The notes under the pieces were generated by a model, which saw nothing but the letters and a program-made list of their open reading frames with translations, searched no databases and had not been told where the DNA came from. From positions 1 through 64,000 of IMG/VR virus record IMGVR_UViG_3300042514_001262: a stretch of DNA of 64,000 bases; one strand, given 5' to 3'. The position numbers and the translations under genes were made by a program. Shown here piece by piece: positions 1 to 7,444 of this stretch. The first letter of the stretch is position 1, and the number at the start of each line of letters is the position of its first letter. Source of the stretch: a virus.

Positions 1-1
1 A

Positions 2-124
2 GGGGATTGTCTCTTTATTAAAGATTACTCGTCCCCTCAGCGTAAATACCTATATGAATTATTGGAATCCAATGGATTTGATAAAAAAGTGTTGTATCGT
101 AAATTTACGACTTATCCGAAATAG
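2..124 (+). CDS. C-terminal fragment of an unknown protein (partial at window edge)
   Basis: A plus-strand frame is open from the window edge to a TAG at 122-124, giving about 40 residues rich in Lys, Tyr and Leu with an ordinary coding look (it contains YLYELLESNG). It would converge on the minus-strand gene that ends at 105, with a 20-base overlap. Another plus frame is also open here but reads less like protein. No family is recognised and the start lies outside the window. Confidence 0.35.
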   Translation, partial: GDCLFIKDYSSPQRKYLYELLESNGFDKKVLYRKFTTYPK

Positions 125-356
125 AATCTTTCGGTTCTTCCATTAAAATAAAATGAAATTCTGTCCCTGAAATATCTATTGAAAATTGTTTGTGGTGTCT
201 ATCAATTTCTCTGAAATGTTGGATGACGCTTGTATACTCGCCTTTTGGTAATTCAAATATGATGGTCCCCTTTCCACTAAACATTGATTGAACTGACTCA
301 GCGATTAGTGCCAACTTTTCTAACTCCCCAAGAGTAATATTTTGATTTTCCGCCAT
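105..356 (-). CDS. Small hypothetical protein (83 aa)
   Basis: An 83-residue soluble protein with no membrane segment or signal peptide. The N-terminal half (about residues 8-28) looks helical; the rest alternates hydrophobic and charged residues like a small beta-rich fold and ends in an acidic, Ser-rich tail. The ATG at 356 lies 37 bases inside the 3' end of the preceding gene, which fits tight coupling with the neighbours. I do not recognise the family. It is the last gene of a minus-strand run of small unknown genes. Confidence 0.6.
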   Translation of the reverse strand: MAENQNITLGELEKLALIAESVQSMFSGKGTIIFELPKGEYTSVIQHFREIDRHHKQFSIDISGTEFHFILMEEPKDSISDKS

Positions 357-514
357 AAACTTAATTTAACTGGTTTTGGAAAAAGGTCTTCCTTTTTCAT
401 ATTCTTCATTTCTTTAATTATTTTTAGTTTTTCTTTGTCGAGTTGTCGTTGGTCTTTTAGTTTTTCACTATTGAGCCAATTCAACAGCGTCTGACTCCTG
501 TTCGTCGTGCTCAT
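320..514 (-). CDS. Small basic hypothetical protein (64 aa)
   Basis: A 64-residue, strongly basic protein: a Lys/Glu/Gln-rich helix (about residues 17-40), then a PKP turn and a short amphipathic or hydrophobic C-terminus (SLWRKIKILLLG). This C-terminal style is common in small phage proteins and could touch membrane. Its 5' end overlaps the upstream gene by 47 bases and its 3' end overlaps the downstream gene by 37, so a later start at Met35 (about position 412) is possible. Function unknown. Confidence 0.5.
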   Translation of the reverse strand: MSTTNRSQTLLNWLNSEKLKDQRQLDKEKLKIIKEMKNMKKEDLFPKPVKLSLWRKIKILLLGS

Positions 515-929
515 CTTCTAATTCTGTTTCTGTTTCAGTGTTTAAATCTATATCCAAATCATCTTCATCAAAATCAAAATACAAATTTTTAAGTTTATCT
601 AAATCGGTTTTTTCGAAAGTTTGTTTCAATTCTTCTACAGTTTGTTTGAACAATCTCTCTTTCAATTCCCTCTCTTTATTCAACTTAATCAATTTACCTA
701 TTTTAACTAAGGTGACTGACACATCTCGTTCGTCAATTGGACAAATAAATGTAATTCCTTTTGAATTTGAGTCTTCTACCTCAAATCCTATAACTTGTCC
801 CTCTTCTACTATACTCTTTGGTATAGACCATTTTGATGGGAATTTCATATCAAAACTTAGATATGATTCCAATTTTCTTATTGAATGGACATATTCAATA
901 AATGGTGCTATTTCTTTATAAAAACTCAT
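468..929 (-). CDS. Hypothetical protein with acidic C-terminal tail (153 aa)
   Basis: A 153-residue soluble protein. Residues 1-80 form a mixed globular region. Residues about 80-112 are a charged helix that could be a coiled coil. The last 40 residues are extremely Asp/Glu-rich, as in DNA mimics or histone-chaperone-like tails, though that analogy is only inference. The start codon overlaps the stop of the upstream membrane protein as ATGA, so the two are probably translationally coupled. It is two genes downstream of a histone-like DNA-binding protein. No family is recognised. Confidence 0.65.
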   Translation of the reverse strand: MSFYKEIAPFIEYVHSIRKLESYLSFDMKFPSKWSIPKSIVEEGQVIGFEVEDSNSKGITFICPIDERDVSVTLVKIGKLIKLNKERELKERLFKQTVEELKQTFEKTDLDKLKNLYFDFDEDDLDIDLNTETETELEDEHDEQESDAVELAQ

Positions 930-1114
930 TTTTGTATAAGATATGTTATTATATAACTAATTGATACCCCTAATAGGATAAGTTCCCTGTTACTAAAGAC
1001 CAATGGTTTTGGTTCTTTTTGTAACAGGGCGCTTAAAAACTTTGTGACATTTTTTAATGACACTAATATTGTAAACACAAATATAAAAAGATATATCGTA
1101 TCAATATTATGCAT
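926..1114 (-). CDS. Small two-span membrane protein (62 aa)
   Basis: A 62-residue protein with two hydrophobic stretches: about residues 6-22 (YLFIFVFTILVSL) and 43-60 (LILLGVSISYIITYL). A short Lys/Pro-containing loop separates them, suggesting a hairpin in the inner membrane. The start lies 8 bases inside the end of the histone-like gene, and the stop overlaps the next start as ATGA. It is in an operon of small genes of unknown role. It is not next to the amidase, so a holin role is not indicated. Confidence 0.6.
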   Translation of the reverse strand: MHNIDTIYLFIFVFTILVSLKNVTKFLSALLQKEPKPLVFSNRELILLGVSISYIITYLIQK

Positions 1115-1289
1115 CTTTCTCTGTCTTGTTGTGTTCTAAAACTTCACCTCTTAATTTTTGAAGTAAAGCTTTTAACTCCTGAGCTGACTTTCTAGCTCTC
1201 GTACCTGCACTTTTGTTCCCGCTAAAGAACTTTGTTGTATCTACCGAAAGTGTTTCAGTCAATACTTTAATTTGCTCTAATGTTTCCAT
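1107..1289 (-). CDS. Hc1-like (histone H1-like) DNA-binding protein
   Basis: A 60-residue basic protein with the hallmark of Bacteroidota histone H1-like (Hc1 family) proteins: a helical N-terminus followed by a block reading GNKSAGTRARKSAQELK at about residues 24-40, then a charged helix. Host versions are small nucleoid-associated proteins that coat DNA. In a phage it could compact the viral genome, alter host nucleoid structure or affect transcription; which of these applies is inference. It opens a run of overlapping small genes (8-base overlap with the next) after an 80-base leader in which I found no clear promoter. The match is to remembered family members, not a search. Confidence 0.75.
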   Translation of the reverse strand: METLEQIKVLTETLSVDTTKFFSGNKSAGTRARKSAQELKALLQKLRGEVLEHNKTEKDA

Positions 1290-1369
1290 TTTCTAAAATT
1301 TATAATTGTTTATTTTTATAATACTTAAAAAGTAAGTTTTTTCTTTCTGGTGTAAATAGAATCAAGGAT

Positions 1370-1828
1370 TTATTCAATATTTTTTTCCATCAATTTATAT
1401 AATTCCGTCAATAAATCTAAATCTAATTTTGAAAAAGTGATATCGGTATCAAATATTTCAGTTAAAAACTTATCAATTGATTGTTTAACACTATCTTTTG
1501 ATTGATTATAAAATGTATCCATAAAAAATGATTTGAAGTAATCTCTATGCTCTCCATCCACCTTTATAATAATATTTTCTTTTCCGAAATTTTCAACCAT
1601 TTTATTCCAACACCAATCAAAATGTAATTTATTATCATCATTAGATAAAAATATTTTGGTCTCAGAGACATTTTCTCCGAGATACGTGTCCGAAATTATT
1701 TTTGTTAGGGATTTGGAAATATCACCATACAATTCAATTTTTTCATAATTCATATTATGAATATTGAACCATGTTATTACTTCGTCATGTGGTATTGGCT
1801 TAGTCATCCAAATAAAAAAATTCTCCAT
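1370..1828 (-). CDS. Hypothetical protein (152 aa)
   Basis: A 152-residue soluble, acidic protein with mixed alpha/beta character, no signal peptide and a Leu-rich C-terminal helix (LDLLTELYKLMEKN). I do not recognise the family. The start is uncertain. The first ATG (1826-1828) sits inside the descending arm of a terminator-like hairpin, and codons 2-7 are that hairpin plus its T-run. Met8, at 1805-1807, lies just past the T-run and may be the real start, giving 145 residues. Confidence 0.65.
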   Translation of the reverse strand: MENFFIWMTKPIPHDEVITWFNIHNMNYEKIELYGDISKSLTKIISDTYLGENVSETKIFLSNDDNKLHFDWCWNKMVENFGKENIIIKVDGEHRDYFKSFFMDTFYNQSKDSVKQSIDKFLTEIFDTDITFSKLDLDLLTELYKLMEKNIE

Positions 1829-1852
1829 AGAGTTTTGTTTCTATGGAGAATT
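1819..1852 (-). terminator. Intrinsic terminator overlapping a start codon
   Basis: A perfect 13-bp inverted repeat (1819-1831 and 1840-1852) with an 8-base loop is followed, on the minus strand, by TTTTTTATT. This is a classical intrinsic terminator for the 537-aa gene ending at 1881. No T-run follows on the plus strand. The first ATG of the downstream gene lies inside the second arm. Confidence 0.75.
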
Positions 1853-1880
1853 ATAAGATAGTTTTATAAAATGTGAATTT

Positions 1881-3494
1881 TTATTGTGTTTTTCTGTTGT
1901 ATGAAATCAAATTCTTCATTTTTTGAAGGTCTTCTTTAATAATTTTTGTCGCCTTATCTTCAGTAGATTCTAATTGACTCATTATTTTGTTCGCCTTAGT
2001 TGTTGACCCTCCTTTAATACTTTTTAAAGAACCTGATTGTTTTTTATCACCAGCAATATCAACAGGAGCTATTGTTTTTTTATAGGTACCGTTCATTTGT
2101 TCCGCGCCATATAAATTTTCATCAAAATTTTTCTTGAATCTGTCACCAACCTTTGTACTTCTTTTTGAAACATTACCTAAAGCCTTACCATCTTTACTAG
2201 TAACTGCGTTACCGTTTTTAGAATCACCTTTAATTTGTTTTGTAATCATTTCATCATCAGGTTTAATTTCATCATAAACAAGATTTGTCATACCAGGATA
2301 AGAGAAAGACTCAATGTATTCTTCAACCGCATCTGATGGATGATACTTCATCTCATTATGTTCTTTCTCCATGTCGTAGTTACTTTGAGGGAAATCGTCA
2401 GGATTTTCATCATAACTTCCTCCACCCATATACATATCTTTCATGTAATCTTTCATTTTCTTAACAACACTTTTGGCATAGTCGTCATTTTCTTTTTTAC
2501 TTTCACCTTGAGCTTTCTTAGTTTTTTTCAAACCTTGCGGTTCTTTAACACTGAAGTTATTTTTTTCAGATGGGTCTTTAACAATTTGTTCTTTAACAAT
2601 ATTTTCAATCATGTCAATCAACTCATTTTCTGTCAAAGCCAATGTATCTTTACTTTCTTTAAGACCACCCAAAGTAAGTGCCATGTTTACTTGTTTCAAT
2701 AATTTAGAATCAGCTGCGGAAAGTTTTTTATCACCTTTAGCCTTAGCCATCAAATATTTTTTAAGCGAATTTAATTTTGATTTTGGTATTTTGTCACCTT
2801 CAGGTATATTTAATTTCTTATGTAATGCACCTTTTTTCATATCAGTATCTTGAATCCATTTATTTTTAGATTCATACATACCTCTATTACCACATTCATT
2901 ACATTCACCTTCTTCCAAATCTTTAGCAATTCTAACTCTAAATGGTTTACCACCAAATTTTTGTTGATACACATTAAAGAACTTTTCACCGTCATTTGGC
3001 CCAAACCATCTTTGATTTTTACCATGTTTTGCCATCAATGATGGGAAATCTTCAAATTCCTCTTCTTCATAATCAAAATCAAAATCACCTGAATGTTGTC
3101 TATCAGATTGGTCAAACCAACCGTGTTCATCATCAAATGAACCAAACATTTTGTTTCTGATTTTATTTTTAATTTTATTGTCAGCCAAACCTTTACCAAC
3201 ATATGTTGGTTCGTTTTGAGACAATTCTTCAGCTTCTTCCTCATCGTTGTAGAAATATTCTTCAACCTCTTTTTTGTGAGTTTTGGCATCTCTTAACTTT
3301 TTAAAATCTGCTGCAGTAATTTTACCTTTAGGTTCCGCAACATCAATCTTTGATTGATTACCATGTAATTCTTCGTCCATATCAATTTCTTCCCATTGAC
3401 CTTTTGTCTCTGTGATATGTTTAACTTTAGATTCAATTTCTTCATTAAGAATTTTTGAAACTAATTTATCAATATTTGTTTGAAAGTTCTTCAT
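1881..3494 (-). CDS. Large acidic/basic mosaic protein, probably virion-associated (537 aa)
   Basis: A 537-residue low-complexity, highly charged protein: an acidic central region around residues 75-155 (poly-Glu/Asp), a single CxxC (CNEC) near residue 200, a Lys-rich segment with KIPKSKLNSLKKYL, and a short amphipathic motif (LTENELIDMIENIVKEQ, about 288-304). In my recollection such motifs recur in structural or internal proteins of large marine and freshwater phages, but that is memory, not a search. It has its own TATTTATAA element and a strong terminator, so it is a single transcription unit beside the lysis and virion operon. A scaffold, core or internal protein is possible but unproven. 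Confidence 0.6.
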   Translation of the reverse strand: MKNFQTNIDKLVSKILNEEIESKVKHITETKGQWEEIDMDEELHGNQSKIDVAEPKGKITAADFKKLRDAKTHKKEVEEYFYNDEEEAEELSQNEPTYVGKGLADNKIKNKIRNKMFGSFDDEHGWFDQSDRQHSGDFDFDYEEEEFEDFPSLMAKHGKNQRWFGPNDGEKFFNVYQQKFGGKPFRVRIAKDLEEGECNECGNRGMYESKNKWIQDTDMKKGALHKKLNIPEGDKIPKSKLNSLKKYLMAKAKGDKKLSAADSKLLKQVNMALTLGGLKESKDTLALTENELIDMIENIVKEQIVKDPSEKNNFSVKEPQGLKKTKKAQGESKKENDDYAKSVVKKMKDYMKDMYMGGGSYDENPDDFPQSNYDMEKEHNEMKYHPSDAVEEYIESFSYPGMTNLVYDEIKPDDEMITKQIKGDSKNGNAVTSKDGKALGNVSKRSTKVGDRFKKNFDENLYGAEQMNGTYKKTIAPVDIAGDKKQSGSLKSIKGGSTTKANKIMSQLESTEDKATKIIKEDLQKMKNLISYNRKTQ

Positions 3495-3507
3495 CGTGTA
3501 TTTTTTA

Positions 3508-3516
3508 TTATAAATA
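3508..3516 (-). promoter_or_regulatory. TATTTATAA late-type element
   Basis: On the coding strand TATTTATAA lies 13 bases before the ATG at 3494. The same element precedes several structural genes in this window, so it is read as a late promoter core or an A/T-rich initiation enhancer. Confidence 0.45.
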
Positions 3517-3519
3517 TCT

Positions 3520-4326
3520 TTATTTTATTCTTTTACCTATATTTTCGTACTCATGTTCTAAAATAGTCATGATAACATCTTTACTGACACCAAGTTTCTT
3601 AGCAACATTATCAATTGCTTCTTTAACCGACTCATTCTTACTGATTTTCAAGTTATTAATATCTCCTTGATTACAATAAGGGAACTTAGTACATTTCTTT
3701 TTTATTTTAACAAATCCTCCACCAGGGTATTGAGTTTTTCTACTTGGACCCCAATCTTTCTTACTTGTTGATTTTGCCCACATAGACGGTGATTCATATG
3801 CACCCGATGAACCAGTAGTTGTTGCTTCTTTAGCTTCAACTTTATCAAATTCACTTTCTTTTAATTTCGGATTTTCAGCCCGACTTTTTTTCCAAAACTC
3901 ATCATTACCACCAAAAACAGGTCCCGAATATGCACCTGAAGAACCTGAACCCGTTGCTTCTTTAGTTTCGGATTTATCTAATCTACTATATTTCTTCTTA
4001 TCAATAAATGGGTCTTTATATGCAACATTTGGTGTACCAAAACTATATTTTGTCCTATTGTCGGTATATTCCGCATTTTTTTTAAACTCCAAATAATCTT
4101 TATCAACCATCAAATCTTTATTGAATTGGTCTTTAGCCGATTTTTTTAGTTTTTTACTTTTAGATAAAAAAGTTTCGTACTCGTTATCGTCATCATCCAC
4201 TTCTTCAGTGAAACCTGATTTATACTTATTTGCATCCATCATAGTACTACTATTGATTTTAACATTTGGTTGAGTTGTAAATGCTTTATCAATTGCATTT
4301 TTAAATTCTTGTCCTGAACTTTTCAT
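3520..4326 (-). CDS. Repeat-containing protein with FPYCNQG motif (268 aa)
   Basis: A soluble protein of 268 residues from the chosen start. It contains two copies of a module beginning KEAT..GSSGAY.(G/S)P, each followed by a Trp/Lys-rich segment (about residues 125-200), then a Cys pair in KKCTKFPYCNQG and a C-terminal helical domain. In my recollection this Gly-Ser-Gly-Ala-Tyr plus FPYCNQG arrangement is typical of proteins in large uncultured phages, function unknown. An upstream ATG at 4356 would overlap the previous gene by 28 bases; the ATG at 4326 falls 2 bases after that gene's stop and is preferred. It is probably virion-associated from position alone. Confidence 0.6.
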   Translation of the reverse strand: MKSSGQEFKNAIDKAFTTQPNVKINSSTMMDANKYKSGFTEEVDDDDNEYETFLSKSKKLKKSAKDQFNKDLMVDKDYLEFKKNAEYTDNRTKYSFGTPNVAYKDPFIDKKKYSRLDKSETKEATGSGSSGAYSGPVFGGNDEFWKKSRAENPKLKESEFDKVEAKEATTTGSSGAYESPSMWAKSTSKKDWGPSRKTQYPGGGFVKIKKKCTKFPYCNQGDINNLKISKNESVKEAIDNVAKKLGVSKDVIMTILEHEYENIGKRIK

Positions 4327-4328
4327 AT

Positions 4329-4574
4329 TTAAGCGTTTTTTAATCTTGGTTCCCAATAGCTACGATTCATCCACATAAATTGGTAGAATTCTCTAAACAT
4401 TCTTAGGGTTATGTCTTTTACATCATCTTCGAGTTTACCTCTTTTGATTTCTTTTGAAATCTTATCCATTAACTTATCTTCGAATTGTTTAATGGTGTTG
4501 TTTTCCATAAAGCTTCTTATTTCTTTACGAATCATAATTTGAATTTCTTTTTGTTCTGAACTTGTAAGTGCCAT
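4329..4574 (-). CDS. Conserved-type small phage protein (81 aa)
   Basis: An 81-residue helical protein: a charged N-terminal half (SSEQKEIQIMIRKEIRSF) and an aromatic C-terminus (FYQFMWMNRSYWEPRLKNA). I recall very similar short proteins, with the same Trp-N-Arg-Ser-Phe/Tyr-Trp ending, in many large phages, usually near structural genes and without known function. The start overlaps the stop of the upstream gene by one base (TAATG type). No signal peptide, membrane segment or metal site is seen. Confidence 0.65.
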   Translation of the reverse strand: MALTSSEQKEIQIMIRKEIRSFMENNTIKQFEDKLMDKISKEIKRGKLEDDVKDITLRMFREFYQFMWMNRSYWEPRLKNA

Positions 4575-4987
4575 TATTTTATTATTAGGAAGAAGGTTAA
4601 TGCCACGACAGCAACACCAGATAAAACGGATGTAAATTTATTTTTGACTTTTTGTTTCTTTAGGTCCCACTCAACTTTTTTAATGTGACCTTCTAAAGTA
4701 GAATATTTTTGATTTTGAGCATCAATAATAACATTGTAGTTAGATTCTTTAACTCTCAATAGTGATATCACACTATCTTTCAGTTCAACCTTTTTCTCAG
4801 TTTCCAATAGTTGGTCTCCAACTAATTTCAATTGAGCTTTCGCAGAATCCCCACTCATTAAATCTTTTATGATTAGTTTAACAACAGGTATTGGGAAACA
4901 TTTTGTTGGTTGATTATTTGTATCTGTTTGAGAAAAAGCTGTCAATCTCAGGGTCAGTATACATATCAACACGAATAATTTCTTCAT
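4574..4987 (-). CDS. Secreted coiled-coil protein with C-terminal membrane anchor; spanin-like candidate
   Basis: A 137-residue protein. Residues 1-20 are a signal peptide ending in AFSQ, a Bacteroidota-style cleavage site. Next come a Cys/Pro segment (KCFPIPVV), a long charged helix (about 45-115) likely to form a coiled coil, and a C-terminal hydrophobic span (VLSGVAVVALTFFLII). Mature protein would therefore lie in the periplasm, anchored at its C-terminus. Its first 74 bases lie inside the 3' end of another membrane coiled-coil gene, an Rz/Rz1-like arrangement, and the amidase is two genes upstream. This supports a lysis role, but there is no lipobox, so it is not a classical outer-membrane spanin. 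Confidence 0.6.
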   Translation of the reverse strand: MKKLFVLICILTLRLTAFSQTDTNNQPTKCFPIPVVKLIIKDLMSGDSAKAQLKLVGDQLLETEKKVELKDSVISLLRVKESNYNVIIDAQNQKYSTLEGHIKKVEWDLKKQKVKNKFTSVLSGVAVVALTFFLIIK

Positions 4988-5264
4988 GATATTTTTTTCC
5001 TGTTTTTTCTTTATTTGTTTTTATTTTTGATATGTCATTATCAATCTTATCAACTTCTTTATTAACACTTTCTATTTTAGTTTCTAAAACAATTTGTTCT
5101 TTATTGATTTGATTTACAACATTAGTTAATGAGTCAAGTTTAGATATGTCTTCTTTACTCATAGTACTACCAGGTGTTAAAACAAAAATAACCCAATATA
5201 AAAGAAACAACCCACCCAAAAAGAGTAGAATTGTTTTATAATATTTTGTTATGAAATTTTTCAT
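4914..5264 (-). CDS. N-terminally anchored coiled-coil protein; inner spanin-like candidate
   Basis: A 116-residue protein with an N-terminal membrane span (about residues 12-32, ILLFLGGLFLLYWVIFVL), then a heptad-rich helix (40-95), ending in DPEIDSFFSNRYK. This is the layout of an inner-membrane spanin (Rz type): cytoplasmic N-terminus, one span, periplasmic coiled coil. The 3' end overlaps the signal-peptide gene at 4574-4987 by 74 bases. It starts one base after the upstream gene. Topology is seen in the sequence; lysis function is inferred from overlap and the nearby amidase. Confidence 0.6.
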   Translation of the reverse strand: MKNFITKYYKTILLFLGGLFLLYWVIFVLTPGSTMSKEDISKLDSLTNVVNQINKEQIVLETKIESVNKEVDKIDNDISKIKTNKEKTGKKYHEEIIRVDMYTDPEIDSFFSNRYK

Positions 5265-5265
5265 G

Positions 5266-5838
5266 TTATTCTGGTGATTCTTTAGTTTTCTTTCTGTTAG
5301 CTAAAACTTTACCCCATTTAGATTTAAACTTTTGGTAGAATTGTTGAAGTTTATTTATACTATCTAAAAATTCTTCGTCAACTTTAATCATATCGCCATT
5401 GATGTAGATTCCACTATTTTCTCCAATTGTGAGCGTAAAATCAATATCTTGGTCAATAATTTTACCTGACCAATCAACATTGTTTTGATAAACATTCAAT
5501 GTGTTGAAATCCGCCAAATCAGAAACTTCTTCCACAAATTCATCCATCGTTTCTTGGAAAGCAACTTTCTCATCTGTCGTGATATCTAAATCACCTCTGT
5601 CTTTACCATGTAAAGCCATGATACCACCAGATATCCTATACTTTTGTGTTTTATCTTTTGGAGAAGGAGTTTTATCCTCTTCTCTGTCATCTACCGCAGT
5701 TTCGTAATCCATGTCTTGGTCGATTCTACTTTGGACGCTTAGCGCCATGTTATCTTGAGTTTCTTGCTCAAATAACATTTTTGATTTTTTTAACAACGAC
5801 TTAATTTCGTCGTATCTGTCGTTATGTAAATTGCCCAT
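5266..5838 (-). CDS. Conserved-type phage protein, function unknown (190 aa)
   Basis: A 190-residue soluble acidic protein. Residues 1-65 are charged and probably flexible. The core (about 66-175) starts YRISGGIMALHGKDRGDL and has a beta-rich stretch (DWSGKIIDQDIDFTLTIG) followed by a helix rich in Phe and Lys. I recall this core in other large phages, always as a hypothetical protein. It overlaps the amidase start region by 17 bases, so it is co-transcribed with lysis genes, but nothing in it suggests enzymatic or membrane activity. Confidence 0.6.
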   Translation of the reverse strand: MGNLHNDRYDEIKSLLKKSKMLFEQETQDNMALSVQSRIDQDMDYETAVDDREEDKTPSPKDKTQKYRISGGIMALHGKDRGDLDITTDEKVAFQETMDEFVEEVSDLADFNTLNVYQNNVDWSGKIIDQDIDFTLTIGENSGIYINGDMIKVDEEFLDSINKLQQFYQKFKSKWGKVLANRKKTKESPE

Positions 5839-6427
5839 GTTCTAATAATTTATTAAAAGTTTCAAAGTTAAAAGATGGATTTAAATCTGTGTATTTTGAA
5901 TTGAAATTGCTTCTTGAAACAATCCCTTCAAATCCCTGAATACCATCAATTTTGGTATTGTGGCCAACACAATTCTTTTTAATTCGGATTTCAGTTGTTA
6001 GGTGATAACATAATTCAGCAACAGTTTCAACCTGTTTGCTGTTATATGGTTCCCAAAAAAAGAAATCTCTCCATTTTTTCTCGTAAACCTGTTGATTATA
6101 AATACTCCCTTTCCAGTTAATATGATAATCTGTTAGAGGTTTCTTTTCTAACCAACCTAAATTTTCTAAACAGACGACAATTCCATTCCTATTTATATTG
6201 TCATCTTGAAAAAAATTGGTGTATCCGTCGTTGGTCAACAATTGTAATATCGTTCCATTCTTAGTTATTACATAATTTGGAATCTTATCATAATTGGAAT
6301 TACACCTAAATTCAAGGGAGGTTAAGTATTCCTCAACCTCCCTTGAAGTATGACATAAGATAATTTGTTTTTTCTTTTTCTGTTTACCTACTGATTTGAA
6401 ATTTCCGTATTTTTCAATATTAAGCAT
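5822..6427 (-). CDS. N-acetylmuramoyl-L-alanine amidase (endolysin)
   Basis: A 201-residue protein with the amidase_2/PGRP fold. It should cleave the amide bond between N-acetylmuramic acid and L-alanine in peptidoglycan to lyse the host. Visible motifs are a zinc-ligand His in ILCHTS (His26), the conserved YVITKNGTILQLL strand, a second His in VGHN (His156) and a terminal TDLNPSF in place of the usual D-P-G segment (Asp181 as probable third ligand). There is no signal peptide, so release would need a holin-type protein; a multi-span membrane protein starts just upstream and overlaps by 8 bases. Two spanin-like genes follow downstream. The size is normal for a single-domain phage amidase. Confidence 0.85.
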   Translation of the reverse strand: MLNIEKYGNFKSVGKQKKKKQIILCHTSREVEEYLTSLEFRCNSNYDKIPNYVITKNGTILQLLTNDGYTNFFQDDNINRNGIVVCLENLGWLEKKPLTDYHINWKGSIYNQQVYEKKWRDFFFWEPYNSKQVETVAELCYHLTTEIRIKKNCVGHNTKIDGIQGFEGIVSRSNFNSKYTDLNPSFNFETFNKLLEHGQFT

Positions 6428-7133
6428 CTCTTTTGGTGTAACTTAGGATTTTTTTCTCGGGGTCATCGTTTGTTGGTTCTTCTTGGATTTCTTCAACAAA
6501 AATACCAAACTTTTGTTCGTTAATCCTTCTCAATTCCTCCTCAAGTTTGTCCAAATCTTCTTGAGTTGGTGTGTATTTTTCTTTTTCTATTTCAGCTTCT
6601 CTTTTACCAGCCTCAATACTTAACTCATCAATGTCAATAACAGGTTGTGGAAGTTCGACCACATTCTTTTTCTCTTCTTCTTCAAATTTAATTAACATGT
6701 GAAGAAAAGACAATGATATTATTGGTAACATACCACCAGCAAATAACGATAAGAATCTTTTATGACCAACTGGGTCACCTGATTCAACACCAAGATAAGA
6801 AACAATTGGGTCTACCATATCAACCCAATCCTTAAATGCCTGAGAATCTACATTTATATATTGATAAGCAAAAAAAATGTTACCAATAAATTGAATGAGG
6901 GTTACAATGCCAAATGGAAAATACACTTTCTTTCCCATCTTTGCCGATATTGCAGCAAGAGCAGATAATGCAGCAATCTCAATACCAATTGACAAATAAA
7001 TCGCCCAACTTACAGGATTGGATAACCCATACCAACTAGTTACGTGCGATATTGAAACCCCAGCAACCGTTAGGATTGGAACCAAAAACGCAATATAAAT
7101 TATTGCCTTAAAATTCTTTTGAATCCAATTCAT
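6420..7133 (-). CDS. Multi-span membrane protein with charged C-terminal tail (holin candidate)
   Basis: A 237-residue protein with about four membrane spans within residues 8-155: AIIYIAFLVPILTVAGV, WAIYLSIGIEIAALSALAAI, FPFGIVTLIQFIGNIFFAY and FAGGMLPIISLSFLHMLI. A long acidic, coiled-coil-like cytoplasmic tail follows (about 155-237). It lies directly upstream of the endolysin with an 8-base overlap, and downstream of a small single-span protein. Position suggests a holin or membrane component of lysis, but it is large for a holin, and the long tail suggests a further protein-binding role. I recall similar proteins in crAss-like and related Bacteroidota phages without known function. Confidence 0.65.
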   Translation of the reverse strand: MNWIQKNFKAIIYIAFLVPILTVAGVSISHVTSWYGLSNPVSWAIYLSIGIEIAALSALAAISAKMGKKVYFPFGIVTLIQFIGNIFFAYQYINVDSQAFKDWVDMVDPIVSYLGVESGDPVGHKRFLSLFAGGMLPIISLSFLHMLIKFEEEEKKNVVELPQPVIDIDELSIEAGKREAEIEKEKYTPTQEDLDKLEEELRRINEQKFGIFVEEIQEEPTNDDPEKKILSYTKRDA

Positions 7134-7134
7134 A

Positions 7135-7416
7135 TTATTTCAATTTTAAATCTTTAATTTCTTCCTCAATTTGAGTTTGTCTTTGAATGTCCAATAATTT
7201 TCTATCGGTTGCTTGAATCATTCTTTTCTCAGATTCTAATCCCATAATTTTTAATTCTTTGTTTAACTCTGTTTTAGTATAAGTCGAATCTTTGATGGAT
7301 TCAATCTCTTTTCTCATTTTAGTCAATTCTCTACTATCACCACATCCTTTAAAAAAACTGATTATAGTAAGTACCAACACAATAACAATAAAATTTTTTT
7401 GTATAAAGTTTTTCAT
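7135..7416 (-). CDS. Single-span membrane protein with coiled coil (93 aa)
   Basis: A 93-residue protein: a hydrophobic N-terminal segment (about residues 8-22, FIVIVLVLTIISFF), then KGCGDS and a Lys/Glu-rich helix to the end. The Cys at about residue 25 after a hydrophobic stretch loosely resembles a lipobox, but the residues before it (FFKG) do not fit well, so an N-terminal anchor is more likely. It is the first gene of the lysis run (2-base gap to the next). A TATTTATTT element inside a stem-loop lies 44 bases upstream. Confidence 0.6.
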   Translation of the reverse strand: MKNFIQKNFIVIVLVLTIISFFKGCGDSRELTKMRKEIESIKDSTYTKTELNKELKIMGLESEKRMIQATDRKLLDIQRQTQIEEEIKDLKLK

Positions 7417-7444
7417 ATTTTTTTTTGTTTTAGTTTTATCCTAA

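Noticed and set aside
538-921. 127-residue plus-strand frame
   Set aside because: Antisense of the acidic-tail protein; its Ser/Lys/Phe composition mirrors Asp/Glu codons of the minus-strand gene, which has ATGA coupling to its neighbour.
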